A DNA stretch of 57,497 bases from Burkholderiales bacterium (GCA_028868305.1 JAGWUS010000021.1:1-57497), one strand, 5' to 3'. Positions 46,176 through 55,072 are shown, counted from the first letter of the stretch. The notes: a model not told the origin generated them from the sequence alone. Translations and numbers: made by a program.

Positions 46176-47735
46176 TTGAATACTGAACAGACTCCCCCTA
46201 CAACGGCACCTGCCGCAGCTTCCAACGAGCTGACTGCCGACACCCCCATCATGGCTTTTGCCCAGCTTCAGCTGGCTGCACCGATTGCCAAAGCCGTAGC
46301 CGAAATGGGCTACGAGTCGATGACCCCCATCCAGGCCCAGGCCATTCCGGTGGTACTGACCGGCAAGGACGTCATGGGCGCCGCCCAGACTGGCACCGGC
46401 AAAACCGCGGCCTTTGCTTTGCCCCTGCTGCAGCGGCTGATGAAGCACGAAAACGCTTCTACCTCGCCGGCCCGCCACCCGGTGCGTGCGCTGGTGCTGC
46501 TGCCCACGCGCGAACTGGCCGACCAGGTGGCCCAGCAGGTCAAGCTGTACGCCAAATACACTAACCTGCGCAGTGCCGTGGTGTTTGGCGGCATGGACAT
46601 GAAGCCCCAGACCCTGGAGCTGAAAAAAGGTGTGGAAGTGCTGGTGGCCACCCCGGGCCGTCTGCTGGACCACATCGAAGCCAAGAATGCGGTTTTGAAC
46701 CAGGTTGAGTACGTGGTGCTAGACGAAGCCGACCGCATGCTCGACATCGGTTTTTTGCCGGACCTGCAGCGCATCCTGTCCTACTTGCCCAAGCAGCGCA
46801 CCACGCTGCTGTTCAGCGCCACCTTCTCGCCCGAGATCAAGCGCCTGGCCAACAGCTACCTGCAAGACCCGGTCACCATCGAAGTGGCGCGCTCCAACGC
46901 TACCGCTTCCACGGTGGAGCAGCACTTTTACAGCGTGGGTGAAGACAACAAGCGCCACGCCCTGCACCAGATTCTCAAGTCGCGCGGCATGAAGCAGGCT
47001 TTCGTGTTTGTGAACAGCAAGCTGGGCTGTGCCCGTCTGGCGCGCTCGCTGGAGCGCGAAGGCCTGAAGACCGCTGCGCTGCACGGCGACAAGAGCCAGG
47101 ACGAACGCCTCAAGGCCCTGGATGCCTTCAAGAAAGGCGAAGTCGATTTGCTGGTGTGTACCGATGTGGCCGCCCGCGGCCTGGACATCAAGGACGTGCC
47201 CGCGGTGTTCAACTTTGACATCCCGTTCAACGCCGAAGACTATGTGCACCGCATTGGCCGAACCGGCCGCGCGGGTGCTGCCGGTCTGGCGGTCAGCTTT
47301 GTCGGCGGTGGCAACGATGCGCGCCTGGTGTCCGACATTGAAAAGCTCATCAAGACCAAGATTGAGCTCGAAGCGGTGGAGTTTGACGAAGACCAGCCCG
47401 ATATCCACAAACAGGGCCGCTTCAATGAGGGCCGCCGCATGTACAACCATGCGGAGGGTGGTGACAACGGCCGCAGTGGCGGACGTGGAGAAGGTCGTGG
47501 CCGCAGCCATAGCAACGAGCGTGACGATGCCTACCGCAGTCGCCCCGCCAGGGACTACAGCCGCCCGGCACCCGCGCCGCGTGATCCCTTCTTTGACAAG
47601 CCTTACGAGCCCACACCCGCGGCTGAGGCGGCAGCAACCCCTTCGTGGGAAGCCTCGGCACGGCCCGCGGCCCGCAGCATTTCGGCCAACATCAAGCCCA
47701 AGCGCAAGGTCGCTGCGCTGTTTAAAACAGAGTAA
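46176..47735 (+). CDS. rhlE: DEAD-box RNA helicase RhlE
   Basis: ATP-dependent RNA helicase of 519 residues. Motifs in order: Q motif (MTPIQAQAIP), Walker A AQTGTGKTAAF, Ia PTRELADQV, DEAD box VVLDEADRML, SAT in LLFSATFSPE, and the C-terminal HRIGRTGRAG. The tail is basic and Arg/Gly/Ser-rich, ending KPKRKVAALFKTE, typical of RhlE. The start is uncertain: TTG (used here) gives a short Thr/Pro-rich leader, while ATG at 46251 (MAFAQLQL) starts nearer the Q motif; neither has a clear ribosome site. Ends 9 bp from the convergent apaH. Confidence 0.93.
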   Translation: MNTEQTPPTTAPAAASNELTADTPIMAFAQLQLAAPIAKAVAEMGYESMTPIQAQAIPVVLTGKDVMGAAQTGTGKTAAFALPLLQRLMKHENASTSPARHPVRALVLLPTRELADQVAQQVKLYAKYTNLRSAVVFGGMDMKPQTLELKKGVEVLVATPGRLLDHIEAKNAVLNQVEYVVLDEADRMLDIGFLPDLQRILSYLPKQRTTLLFSATFSPEIKRLANSYLQDPVTIEVARSNATASTVEQHFYSVGEDNKRHALHQILKSRGMKQAFVFVNSKLGCARLARSLEREGLKTAALHGDKSQDERLKALDAFKKGEVDLLVCTDVAARGLDIKDVPAVFNFDIPFNAEDYVHRIGRTGRAGAAGLAVSFVGGGNDARLVSDIEKLIKTKIELEAVEFDEDQPDIHKQGRFNEGRRMYNHAEGGDNGRSGGRGEGRGRSHSNERDDAYRSRPARDYSRPAPAPRDPFFDKPYEPTPAAEAAATPSWEASARPAARSISANIKPKRKVAALFKTE

Positions 47736-47744
47736 TTGGCGCCC

Positions 47745-48599
47745 CTATCCGGGTTTCTGGGCCTGTGGGCACTTCACCTGAATCAGCTCCTGTTCCATGG
47801 GCTGGTCCTGGCCTCCGGCTGCAACACGCAGGGCGCTGAGGCAGCCGCCCCAGACACAGCCTGAATCCATCGCCAGCACGTCGCGGCGCCCCAGCCAGCC
47901 CAATGTGGACCAGTGACCAAAGGCCACGGTGTGTTTGGCGGTACGCCGCCCCGGCACCTCAAACCAGGGCATGAATCCGGGCAGTGCAGCGTTGGCACTG
48001 TCCTTGGTTTCAAACTCCATCTGGCCATCGACAGTGCAAAAGCGCAAGCGCGTGAGGGTGTTGACAATGGCGCGGATGCGGTCGTTGCCCTGCATGGCAT
48101 CGTCCCAGTGGTCGGGCGCGTTGCCGTACATGGTGTGGAAAAAGTCCGTGGCTACATCGGACTGCAACAGCGCCTCGACCTCTCCCGCCAATGCTATTGT
48201 TTTAGTAGCTGTCCATGCAGGCAGCACGCCGGCGTGCACCATTAAAAGCTTTTGACTTCCCAGCTTCTCGAGCATCGCCAGGCTCTGGTGGCGCAGCCAG
48301 TTCAGCACGGCTTCGCGGTCGGGGGCCTGCAATACGCCGTTCAGGGTGTCCTTGCGGTGGGCCTTGCGCGCACCGCAGGCCACCGCCAGCAGGTGCAGGT
48401 CGTGGTTGCCCAGCAGGCAGCGGGCGGCGTCGCCATAGCCCATTAGGCGGCGCAACACGGCGTCGGACGCCGGGCCGCGGTTGACCAGATCGCCCAGCAC
48501 ATAGAGCGTGTCGCGGCTGGGGGAAAACGCGATGGTGTCGAGCAGGCGCTGCAGCGGCTCGTCGCAGCCCTGCACATCGCCAATAAGGTACATTGCCAT
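47745..48599 (-). CDS. apaH: Symmetrical bis(5'-nucleosyl)-tetraphosphatase
   Basis: Metallophosphatase of 284 residues cleaving Ap4A to two ADP. Metal-binding motifs: YLIGDVQGCDEPL, VLGDLVNRGP, LLGNHDLHLLA and MVHAGVLPAW, with FGHWSTLGW near the end. A small in-frame GCTATT...GTAGC element codes the TATKTIA stretch. The start could also be the second methionine (MYLIGD). The divergent membrane-protein gene begins only 23 bp away, so their promoters must overlap or lie inside coding sequence. Confidence 0.95.
   Translation of the reverse strand: MAMYLIGDVQGCDEPLQRLLDTIAFSPSRDTLYVLGDLVNRGPASDAVLRRLMGYGDAARCLLGNHDLHLLAVACGARKAHRKDTLNGVLQAPDREAVLNWLRHQSLAMLEKLGSQKLLMVHAGVLPAWTATKTIALAGEVEALLQSDVATDFFHTMYGNAPDHWDDAMQGNDRIRAIVNTLTRLRFCTVDGQMEFETKDSANAALPGFMPWFEVPGRRTAKHTVAFGHWSTLGWLGRRDVLAMDSGCVWGGCLSALRVAAGGQDQPMEQELIQVKCPQAQKPG
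48193..48211 (-). repeat. Short dispersed-repeat-like element inside apaH
   Basis: GCTATTGTTTTAGTAGCTG matches the distal part of the repeat family and stays in frame with apaH. Confidence 0.4.
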
Positions 48600-48622
48600 G
48601 TGTTCATTTTCGCTGCAGATTC

Positions 48623-49933
48623 ATGGATTTTTTGTTGATCATTGTGCTGACGCTGCTTAACGGCGCGTTTGCCATGTCCGAGCTGGCACTCATGGCCAGC
48701 CGCAAGGTGCGGCTGCTGACCATGGCCGAGGCAGGCGACAAGGGCGCGCAGGCAGCGCTGGATCTGCTTGACAACCCCACCCAGTTTCTGTCGTCGGTGC
48801 AAGTGGGTGTGACGTCTATCGGCATGCTCAACGGCATCGTGGGTGATGCGGCTTTCAGCGATGGTGTGGCCCATTGGCTTGGCGCCATGCTTCCTATCTC
48901 GCACCGTGCCTCCGAGATATCGGCCACGGCGCTGGTGGTGACCAGCATCACCTTTATTACCATCCTGTTTGGTGAACTGGTGCCCAAACGCATCGGGCAG
49001 CTCTATCCCGAGTCGGTTGCACGCGTGATGTCGCGTCCCATGACCTGGTTTGCTACGGCGGCCAAGCCATTTGTACGTCTTCTGTCCATGTGCACACATG
49101 GCATGCTCAAGCTGCTGCATATCGATACTACGGATACCCGCGCAGTGACTGAGGAAGAGATCACGGCCAGTCTGGTTGAAGGCGTGGATGCTGGCATCAT
49201 TGAAGAGCACGAGCATCAGATGGTGCGCAATGTTTTTCATCTCGACGACCGCACCCTGGCATCCATGATGCTTCCCCGGGTGGATATTGAATGGCTGGAT
49301 GCCTCCACCACGGTGGCCGCGTGCCTGGCCCAAGCCAAGAACAGCACCACCAATGGTACGGGGTTGCACTCCTGGTATCCGGTTTGCAAGGGCTCACTGG
49401 ATGATGTGGTAGGCATTGTCAGCGTCGCAACGCTGTTGCAGCGGGGTGAACGCTACCCCTATGGAATTGGCGCGCTGGTGGAACCGGCTGTGTTTGTGCC
49501 CGAAACGCTCAGTGGAATGGAGCTGATCGAGCAATTCCGCATCAAGTCGGCGCGCATGGTGTTTGTGGTGGATGAATACGGGGTGGTGCAAGGCCTGCTG
49601 ACACCCCACGATGTGCTGGAGGCCATTACCGGCGAGCTCAAGCCCGATGAGCAAACCCAGGCCTGGGCGATTGAACAGCCCGATGGTTCCTGGCAGCTTG
49701 ACGGTTTGATGCCCATCGGCGAGCTCAAGGCCCGTCTGGATATTGACGACACCTTGCCTCAGGAAGACCGTGGCCGCTACAACACCCTGGCGGGCTTGCT
49801 GATGGTAGTCAGTGGTGATTTGCCTTCACGTGGGGAGCGTATTGAGTGCGCTGGCTGGGCGTTCGAAATCACGGCGCTGGAGGGCCGGCGCATCGACAAG
49901 GTGCTTGCGCACCGAGTGTCCGGGGGCATCTGA
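48623..49933 (+). CDS. CorC/HlyC-like membrane protein (CNNM-CBS)
   Basis: Integral membrane protein of 436 residues. The N-terminal CNNM domain starts FLLIIVLTLLNGAFAMSELA and contains ALVVTSITFITILFGELVPK; a CBS pair follows (RTLASMMLPRVDIEWLD; RMVFVVDEYGVVQGLLTPHD) and a C-terminal CorC_HlyC transporter-associated domain (DGSWQLDGLMPIGEL). The family is linked to magnesium/cobalt efflux or homeostasis; haemolysin annotation is historical. Start at MDFLLI. Its stop is one base from the convergent DUF218 gene. Confidence 0.92.
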   Translation: MDFLLIIVLTLLNGAFAMSELALMASRKVRLLTMAEAGDKGAQAALDLLDNPTQFLSSVQVGVTSIGMLNGIVGDAAFSDGVAHWLGAMLPISHRASEISATALVVTSITFITILFGELVPKRIGQLYPESVARVMSRPMTWFATAAKPFVRLLSMCTHGMLKLLHIDTTDTRAVTEEEITASLVEGVDAGIIEEHEHQMVRNVFHLDDRTLASMMLPRVDIEWLDASTTVAACLAQAKNSTTNGTGLHSWYPVCKGSLDDVVGIVSVATLLQRGERYPYGIGALVEPAVFVPETLSGMELIEQFRIKSARMVFVVDEYGVVQGLLTPHDVLEAITGELKPDEQTQAWAIEQPDGSWQLDGLMPIGELKARLDIDDTLPQEDRGRYNTLAGLLMVVSGDLPSRGERIECAGWAFEITALEGRRIDKVLAHRVSGGI

Positions 49934-49934
49934 G

Positions 49935-50705
49935 CTAGATCCTGCCTGTCAGACGGTAGGCGAACAGCCCCACCAGTTCATGCAGCGCTAGCTGCCACTG
50001 GGCAACCCCACTACGCAGGGAATATTCGGTCCACGGGGTGCTGGGGGCGGTGCGGAAGTCGACCGGGTAGGCAGTGACATTCCAGCCCGCTTTCTGAAAG
50101 GTGCCCATGGAACGCGGCATATGCCAGGCAGACGTCACCAGCAGCCAGCGCTGGGTGATGTCGATGCCATCCATTTTTGCTGTGAGCACAGCGTTCTCAT
50201 ACGTGTTGCGCGAAACAGCTTCATAGCGCATGCGTGGCCCTGTAGCACCCAGGCTCGCAAAGAAAGCCCGCGCCCGTTCGGCCTCGCTGGGCCCACTGCC
50301 AAGCAACGCACCCTCCCCACCCGAATACACCATGTACAGCGCGGGGTGTCGCTGCAGCAGCGCCACCGCCGCTGTCAGACGTTCCGCACCGTCGGTGACC
50401 TGGGGCAGGCTATGCGCCGCAGATACATACCCCGACTCTGTAGCGCCTCCCAGGACAATCACGCCGGCAAAGCCCCGCAGGTCGGCATCCGGTGCAAACT
50501 CGGGGTAATAGCTTTCAAGTTGCCGGACCAGCAGATCTGGCAGGGGCTGCCAGCCGATTAGCAGTAACAGAGCCAGTGCAGCCACCAGCAGCCGTTGTGC
50601 TCTTTGCGGCTTGCGTTGCAGTGAAAACAGGGCCAACAGCAAGAGCGCGGCAACCCACCCCAGCGGCTGGGTGATCAGTGAGAGTAGTTTGGAAAGCAGA
50701 AACAT
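49935..50705 (-). CDS. DUF218 (YdcF/ElyC-like) membrane protein
   Basis: Protein of 256 residues with two N-terminal membrane segments (GWVAALLLLALFSL; LLVAALALLLLIGW) and a periplasmic DUF218 domain: FAGVIVLGGATESGY, YMVYSGGEGAL, SRNTYENAVLTAKM and LLVTSAWHMPRSM. Family members such as ElyC and SanA affect envelope integrity or peptidoglycan metabolism. Start at MFLLSKL, as the upstream reading lacks membrane character and overlaps the integrase remnant region. Confidence 0.9.
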   Translation of the reverse strand: MFLLSKLLSLITQPLGWVAALLLLALFSLQRKPQRAQRLLVAALALLLLIGWQPLPDLLVRQLESYYPEFAPDADLRGFAGVIVLGGATESGYVSAAHSLPQVTDGAERLTAAVALLQRHPALYMVYSGGEGALLGSGPSEAERARAFFASLGATGPRMRYEAVSRNTYENAVLTAKMDGIDITQRWLLVTSAWHMPRSMGTFQKAGWNVTAYPVDFRTAPSTPWTEYSLRSGVAQWQLALHELVGLFAYRLTGRI

Positions 50706-50809
50706 GGGCAAGCAGCCGGAGCGATAAAGGTAATTTAGCCTGCAGCATACGTCCAGGCGGATGCTTTGGACAGATAAGCCGGGAGCGCCGCCGCTTCGGC
50801 CCGGCATTG

Positions 50810-51085
50810 AATTGGAAGGGGCTTACCCGTCCGGGGCCAATCTATCCCCTGATGGCATTGGCGTTGGGTGACATAAACGAGGATGTGCTGAAAAGCTGGT
50901 TTGATGCCGAGGCACTGCGGAGCAAGCACCAAGCGGCACGCGCCTTGATGATGTTCCGTGGGTTCCTGCGGTGGTGTGCAGTCAAGCCTGGATATCGCGC
51001 ATTGGTAGAGGCACACATTCTGGAACTGGCGGGCGTAGTGTTTGATGCCACTGCAGAGCCGGGTGCGCTGCGAGTGGTGTCATGA
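50810..51085 (+). pseudogene. Integrase remnant with catalytic core deleted
   Basis: In one frame this reads GLTRPGPIYPLMALALGD and KHQAARALMMFRGFLRWCA, closely matching residues about 163-225 of the intact integrase at 55302, then jumps at YRALV/EAHILELAG to that integrase's last 24 residues (EPGALRVVS versus EPGKLHAVK). The N-terminal part and the section holding all catalytic residues (R, H, R, H, Y) are gone, so it is inactive. Same orientation as the intact copy, 4.5 kb away. Confidence 0.88.
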
Positions 51086-51123
51086 TAACTTGCAAAGCGT
51101 AACGCTACGAGATACAATGAAAC

Positions 51124-51402
51124 ATGATTAAGTCATTCGGCCATAAAGGGCTACAGGCATTTTTTGAGCGTGGCACTAAAGCAGGCATCCGGCCTGACCA
51201 TGCTGCCAAGCTAAGCCGTCTGCTGGCACGTCTGGACGTGGCTGCAAGTGCCTCAGATATGGACGTGCCAGGATGGAAGCTGCATCCACTTACCGATGAT
51301 TTGAAGGGCCATTGGGCCGTGTCGGTGAACGGAAACTGGCGAATGACTTTCACCTTTGATGGCACTGACGCTGTGCTTGTTGATTACATGGATTACCACT
51401 GA
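51124..51402 (+). CDS. higB: HigB/RelE-type toxin
   Basis: Protein of 92 residues. The fold signature KSFGHKGLQAFFERG, LHPLTDDLKGHWAVSVNGNW and WRMTFTFDGTDAVLVDYMDYH is that of HigB-like ribosome-dependent mRNA interferases. The toxin gene precedes the antitoxin gene by 10 bp, the order usual for higBA. It sits between an integrase remnant and an attachment site, consistent with stabilising an island. Confidence 0.92.
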   Translation: MIKSFGHKGLQAFFERGTKAGIRPDHAAKLSRLLARLDVAASASDMDVPGWKLHPLTDDLKGHWAVSVNGNWRMTFTFDGTDAVLVDYMDYH

Positions 51403-51412
51403 GAGGCGCACT

Positions 51413-51727
51413 ATGTCCCGTATGCATAACCCACCCCACCCCGGCCTGACGCTGCGCGACGATGTGTTGCCAGCATTGGGGCTGGGGGTGACCCAGGCCG
51501 CTGAACAGCTAGGCGTTTCCCGTGTTGCACTGTCACGCATGTTGAATGGCCGCGCTGCAATATCGCCAGACATGGCTCTGCGTATCGAGGCATGGCTAGG
51601 CGTGGAGCGTGGTGGCAATGCGCGCGTCTGGCTGGCAGAGCAAAGCGCTTATGACGTGTGGCAGGCTGAACAGCGATTCAAGGCCAAACCCATGCGCGTG
51701 AAGCCCGCGCCAGCAATGACGGCATAG
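51413..51727 (+). CDS. higA: HigA-type antitoxin
   Basis: DNA-binding antitoxin of 104 residues. NPPHPGLTLRDDVLPALGLG is the HigA opening, and the XRE-type helix-turn-helix reads VTQAAEQLGVSRVALSRMLN. It should neutralise the upstream toxin and repress the pair. ATG preceded by GAGAGG; MHNPPHP three codons later is possible. Confidence 0.93.
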   Translation: MSRMHNPPHPGLTLRDDVLPALGLGVTQAAEQLGVSRVALSRMLNGRAAISPDMALRIEAWLGVERGGNARVWLAEQSAYDVWQAEQRFKAKPMRVKPAPAMTA

Positions 51728-52192
51728 AGATACCGCGATGCCCTGACGCGGTTTATTCAGGGCAAATAGGCGGAGCTGGCAAGTGGTACGAACACAAGCC
51801 AGCCCCTGACCACAATTGAAAGTGAGTTCAAAAGCGGCTACAGCGAGTGTACGCACCAAGACAATGAAAAGCGGGGTTAGGGTAGCGGGGCCGGAATTGC
51901 CGGGACTGACGTTTGAAAAACAATCAAATTTAATCAATCCTGCCCCGCGCAGGTTCTTTGCTTTTCAGGGGTGCGAATTTGGCAAGGTTGCCTACAGATT
52001 GCCTACATTCAACACATTGAAAAGAAATTGCTACTAAGTTGATAGCATAAAACTCTTGTATCTATTGGTGCCGGAGAGATGAATCGAACACCCGACCTTC
52101 TCATTACGAAGGCCTAGCGGTTTCGGCTTCCCTCTGGTGATGCTGTGCATGTGCACGATGTTTTTTAGTTTTTAAACACATCGGAGTCACAC
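51728..52192. other. Gene-free stretch carrying the left attachment site
   Basis: No credible gene. It has two tandem TTGCCTACA motifs (51988-51996 and 51999-52007) that could be integrase arm sites, a GCTACTAAGTTGATAGC element at 52030-52046 like the dispersed repeats, the tRNA-derived direct repeat, and the leader of the first small ORF of the mini-element. Confidence 0.55.
52066..52110 (-). repeat. attL: 45-bp 3' fragment of tRNA-Thr(CGT)
   Basis: On the minus strand the repeat starts TTCGTAA, an anticodon loop with CGT, and ends CTCCGGCACCA, an acceptor arm with CCA. The tRNA 5' half is absent on its right side, so this is an attachment-site duplicate and not a functional tRNA. The copy at 55073-55117 is identical over all 45 bases. 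Confidence 0.93.
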
Positions 52193-52444
52193 ATGAAATA
52201 TTCTGAATCACCAGCCGTGGACGCTCTCGAAAATGATTTCGATTCGTTCTTTGAATACTTGACTGCACAGGGAGAAGTGCCACAAATTGGGGGCATGGGG
52301 GTTGTAACCCCCATGGAGCGAAGCGCTGCGGATGTTGAAATCCACGCCAACACGGTCGACTATCGCGGGCGATTCCTCTCTCAACTCGCGGCCTCGGCTT
52401 CGCGCCATGACAAGCAGGACAATGGTGTGGAGCTGATGCAATGA
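52193..52444 (+). CDS. Small mini-element protein, unknown
   Basis: Predicted protein of 83 residues, acidic N-terminal half (VDALENDFDSFFEYL). CGGAG is placed upstream of the ATG. Stop overlaps the next start (ATGA). No family recognised. By position it corresponds to the small genes preceding rstA in filamentous-phage-like elements, but no RstR/HTH pattern is visible. Confidence 0.65.
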   Translation: MKYSESPAVDALENDFDSFFEYLTAQGEVPQIGGMGVVTPMERSAADVEIHANTVDYRGRFLSQLAASASRHDKQDNGVELMQ

Positions 52445-52638
52445 AAAAGAAGCCAAGCATTGTTGAGCGCCCAGATCAGGCAAAGCCTTACCTGATGCAA
52501 ATTGCGGATTTGCTCTCTGACGATCCAAGAATCGTTCAAGTGATCGGTTCACGATTCAAGGTTGTTGCATGGGTCGATGAGCGCGCCAAACGTGTGAACT
52601 ATTCATTTCGTGGCGTGGACGATACAGCGCCTGATTGA
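52441..52638 (+). CDS. Small mini-element protein, unknown
   Basis: Predicted protein of 65 residues (KPYLMQIADLLSDDPRIVQV, then FKVVAWVDERAKRVNYSF), translationally coupled to the preceding ORF by ATGA. No recognised domain. Its compact helix-strand makeup would suit a small DNA-binding or regulatory protein, but that is a guess. Confidence 0.65.
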   Translation: MKKKPSIVERPDQAKPYLMQIADLLSDDPRIVQVIGSRFKVVAWVDERAKRVNYSFRGVDDTAPD

Positions 52639-52814
52639 CGGTTGCTTATTCCCTTTACGAGTGCTGAGGGGTTCGCTTAACATTCGGTCAGCAAATAACG
52701 GGTATGGTGTCCCGGTCACGAAAACACCCAGTCCAAATCGTGTGGGCGGCGATTGAGCCACAAGCCCTGAAGCGGACACAAATGACCCGAATGCGTTTGC
52801 GAATCCCTTTAACC

Positions 52815-52846
52815 GGGTTCGCTGCTGCATGGGCAAAAGCGAACCC
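52815..52846. promoter_or_regulatory. Hairpin upstream of rep, candidate replication origin or Rep site
   Basis: GGGTTCGCT and AGCGAACCC form a perfect 9-bp stem with a 14-nt loop, ending 15 bp before the rep start. A further direct copy, GGGTTCGCTT, is at 52669-52678. Such hairpins near rolling-circle rep genes can be nicking or binding sites. Confidence 0.45.
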
Positions 52847-52861
52847 TCTACGGAGTTCGCT

Positions 52862-54019
52862 ATGTTCGACACCAATTCCTTTTCTTCAGAGCCTGCCAGA
52901 GACTTAGTAGGCGACACGCCGGCGGGCGTAGCTTTAGCTCGCACGGGCGGCGAGGCGCTGGCCCCCACCCGTGTAGTAACCACGGGTAGAAAGAACGTCT
53001 CCGAGAAACCGTACTTTGTGGATGACCTCACCGGAGAGCGAATCCAGATAGTCGCGCTTTCTTCGCAGCAAGCCGGCATTGTTCGTCACCTTGTGCCAGA
53101 TGACACAGTATCAACCTCTGCAGCGCTCATTGACGCGTTGGCTTTTTCGATGGTCCCTCCGGACGAAAAATCATATGTGTGGGTGCTGGAGCAGATGCAA
53201 CAGTTTCTCGACATTGGCCCGATTGACATACGCCGGGGCATGTTCGGGTTTCGTCACTCGGCCCGCTTTGGCGATGGTGCAGGGGTCATTGCCTGGGGCG
53301 GTGAATCCCAGTGTGGCAAGGTCTATTTCAGCCTCATGGGGAAGGGCTGCAGCATGGTCCAGGACTGGGCTGCATTGTCGATCTGGCTGGAGAGGCATAG
53401 GGCCGCAATCAAACGCGCCGATGTGGCCTATGACGATTTCGAGGGCAAGCTGCTCAGCATCGAATGGGCAGTGCAGCAGTACCAGGGCGAAGGCTTCAAT
53501 GCTGGCGGTCGCAAACCTTCGCACTCTTGTCATGGTGACTGGCTCGGGGGTATTGAGTCCACCAAAGGACGAACCCTCTATATCGGCAATCGTGAGAGCG
53601 GCAAACTGGGCCGCTTCTACGAGAAGGGTAAGCAGCTCGGGGAGAGTGAAAGCAAGTGGTGCCGCGCTGAGGTCGAATGGCGTGCACAAGATCGTTACAT
53701 CCCTTACGACATACTCACGCGCCCCGGTCATTACCTCGCGGGCGCCTATCCCTGTTTGGCGTTTCTCAACGAGCAGCAATCCACCATCAAGACTATTGCC
53801 AAGGGTGCGCAGGTGTCCTATGAAACAGCAGTAGAAAACGCAAAGCGAGTCGCTGGAAAAGTCGTCAATCTCATGCTTGATGTTTTCGATGGTGACTATG
53901 CCTCTGTAGTTGAAGGTCTGCGCCGCGATGGTTATCCGGCCCGCATCGACCCCTATTCGTACCACGTCAAACGCAATCCAACGATGCTAGACAGAGATAT
54001 GCAGGGGGTGCCCGCATGA
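52862..54019 (+). CDS. RstA-type replication initiation protein
   Basis: Protein of 385 residues with the replication-initiation-factor domain of filamentous phages (RstA/Rep_trans type). Recognisable segments: SYVWVLEQMQQFLDIGPIDI, IKRADVAYDDFEG, and GRTLYIGNRESGKLGRFYEK followed by WCRAEVEWRAQ. It would nick and start rolling-circle replication of the excised element. Start at MFDTNSF, with CGGAG upstream. Its stop overlaps the integrase start as ATGA, so replication and integration are co-expressed. No coat or assembly genes accompany it. Confidence 0.88.
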   Translation: MFDTNSFSSEPARDLVGDTPAGVALARTGGEALAPTRVVTTGRKNVSEKPYFVDDLTGERIQIVALSSQQAGIVRHLVPDDTVSTSAALIDALAFSMVPPDEKSYVWVLEQMQQFLDIGPIDIRRGMFGFRHSARFGDGAGVIAWGGESQCGKVYFSLMGKGCSMVQDWAALSIWLERHRAAIKRADVAYDDFEGKLLSIEWAVQQYQGEGFNAGGRKPSHSCHGDWLGGIESTKGRTLYIGNRESGKLGRFYEKGKQLGESESKWCRAEVEWRAQDRYIPYDILTRPGHYLAGAYPCLAFLNEQQSTIKTIAKGAQVSYETAVENAKRVAGKVVNLMLDVFDGDYASVVEGLRRDGYPARIDPYSYHVKRNPTMLDRDMQGVPA

Positions 54020-55035
54020 GCCTCTACAAACGTCTTAATTCGCCGTTTTGGTGGATACGGTTGCCAGCCATCAAGGGAGAACTGAAACCGCTTCGCATAT
54101 CGAGTGAAACCACCATCAAAAAGCAAGCACAGCAGCTACACGACAAACTCAAAGCCGAGCGATGGGAAGTCGATCACCTCGATGTGAAACTGAAACGCAC
54201 ATGGGACGAAGCTGCAGAGCGCTTTTTGCAGGAGACAACCCACAAGCGCACCCAGTCATGGGACATCGCTATGCTGAAATGGTTTCAACCCCATCTAGGG
54301 GGGAAAGAACTCAAGGACATCAACAAAGCGCTGATTGACCAGGTGCGGGCGGCGCGTTCCAAAGGTGTGACCCCCGGCACTACAAACCGCTATATGGCAT
54401 TGGTGCGGGCCATCCTGCGCAAAGCCTGCTTTGATTGGGAGTGGATAGATCGGGTTCCCAAGGTGGGCCAGTTGCGCGACAAGGGCGGGCGTATCCGTTC
54501 GCTGACACATGACGAGTTCACTAAGCTGCTGGCCCAACTGCCGGAGCATCTGCGCGATATGGCTGTTTTTTCGGTCGCAACTGGCCTACGTCAAAGCAAC
54601 GTGACGCGCTTGCAGTGGAAACAGGTGAGCATCGAGCGCCGCCATTTGTGGGTGTCCGCTGACCAGCACAAGAACGGCAAAGCGCACTCGGTGCCACTCA
54701 ACGAAGCGGCCTTGCAGGTTCTGGAAAAACGCAAGGGGGATCACGCCACACACGTATTCACCTACGAGGGTAATCCGATTGTCCAGGTCAACACCAAGGC
54801 ATGGCGCAATGCGCTGGCACGGGCTGGCATAGAGGATTTTCGATGGCACGACCTGCGCCACACCTTCGCAACTTGGCACCGGGAGGCGGGTACACCCACC
54901 CACGAATTGCAGCGTTTGGGAGGTTGGAAAACGTTGGAAATGGTCGAGCGCTATGCGCACGTCGCACCGGAGGGCTTGCAAATTGCGGCCAGTCGGCTGG
55001 ATAATGCTCTATCGGGCACATACGCAGCACATTAA
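54016..55035 (+). CDS. Tyrosine recombinase of the mini-element
   Basis: Integrase of 339 residues. An N-terminal SAM-like/arm-binding half precedes the catalytic domain: R192 in ATGLRQSNV, the beta-hairpin lysine in QHKNGKAHSVPL, H278 and R281 in RWHDLRHTFATW, W304 in LGGWKT in place of the second histidine, and nucleophile Y313 in MVERYAHV. It should recombine the tRNA-Thr 3' site flanking the element. Unrelated in detail to the integrase downstream at 55302. Confidence 0.95.
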   Translation: MSLYKRLNSPFWWIRLPAIKGELKPLRISSETTIKKQAQQLHDKLKAERWEVDHLDVKLKRTWDEAAERFLQETTHKRTQSWDIAMLKWFQPHLGGKELKDINKALIDQVRAARSKGVTPGTTNRYMALVRAILRKACFDWEWIDRVPKVGQLRDKGGRIRSLTHDEFTKLLAQLPEHLRDMAVFSVATGLRQSNVTRLQWKQVSIERRHLWVSADQHKNGKAHSVPLNEAALQVLEKRKGDHATHVFTYEGNPIVQVNTKAWRNALARAGIEDFRWHDLRHTFATWHREAGTPTHELQRLGGWKTLEMVERYAHVAPEGLQIAASRLDNALSGTYAAH

Positions 55036-55036
55036 A

Positions 55037-55066
55037 AAACCCGCTGACCTTGCGATCAACGGGTTT
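55037..55066 (+). terminator. Hairpin after the mini-element integrase
   Basis: AAACCCG pairs with CGGGTTT, extended by TGA/TCA inside; it sits directly after the stop codon and before the right attachment repeat. Confidence 0.7.
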
Positions 55067-55072
55067 CAAGAG

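Noticed and set aside
52066..52110. tRNA-Thr gene
   Set aside because: Only the part from anticodon loop to CCA is present; the sequence where the D arm and 5' acceptor strand should be does not fit. The same holds for 55073-55117.
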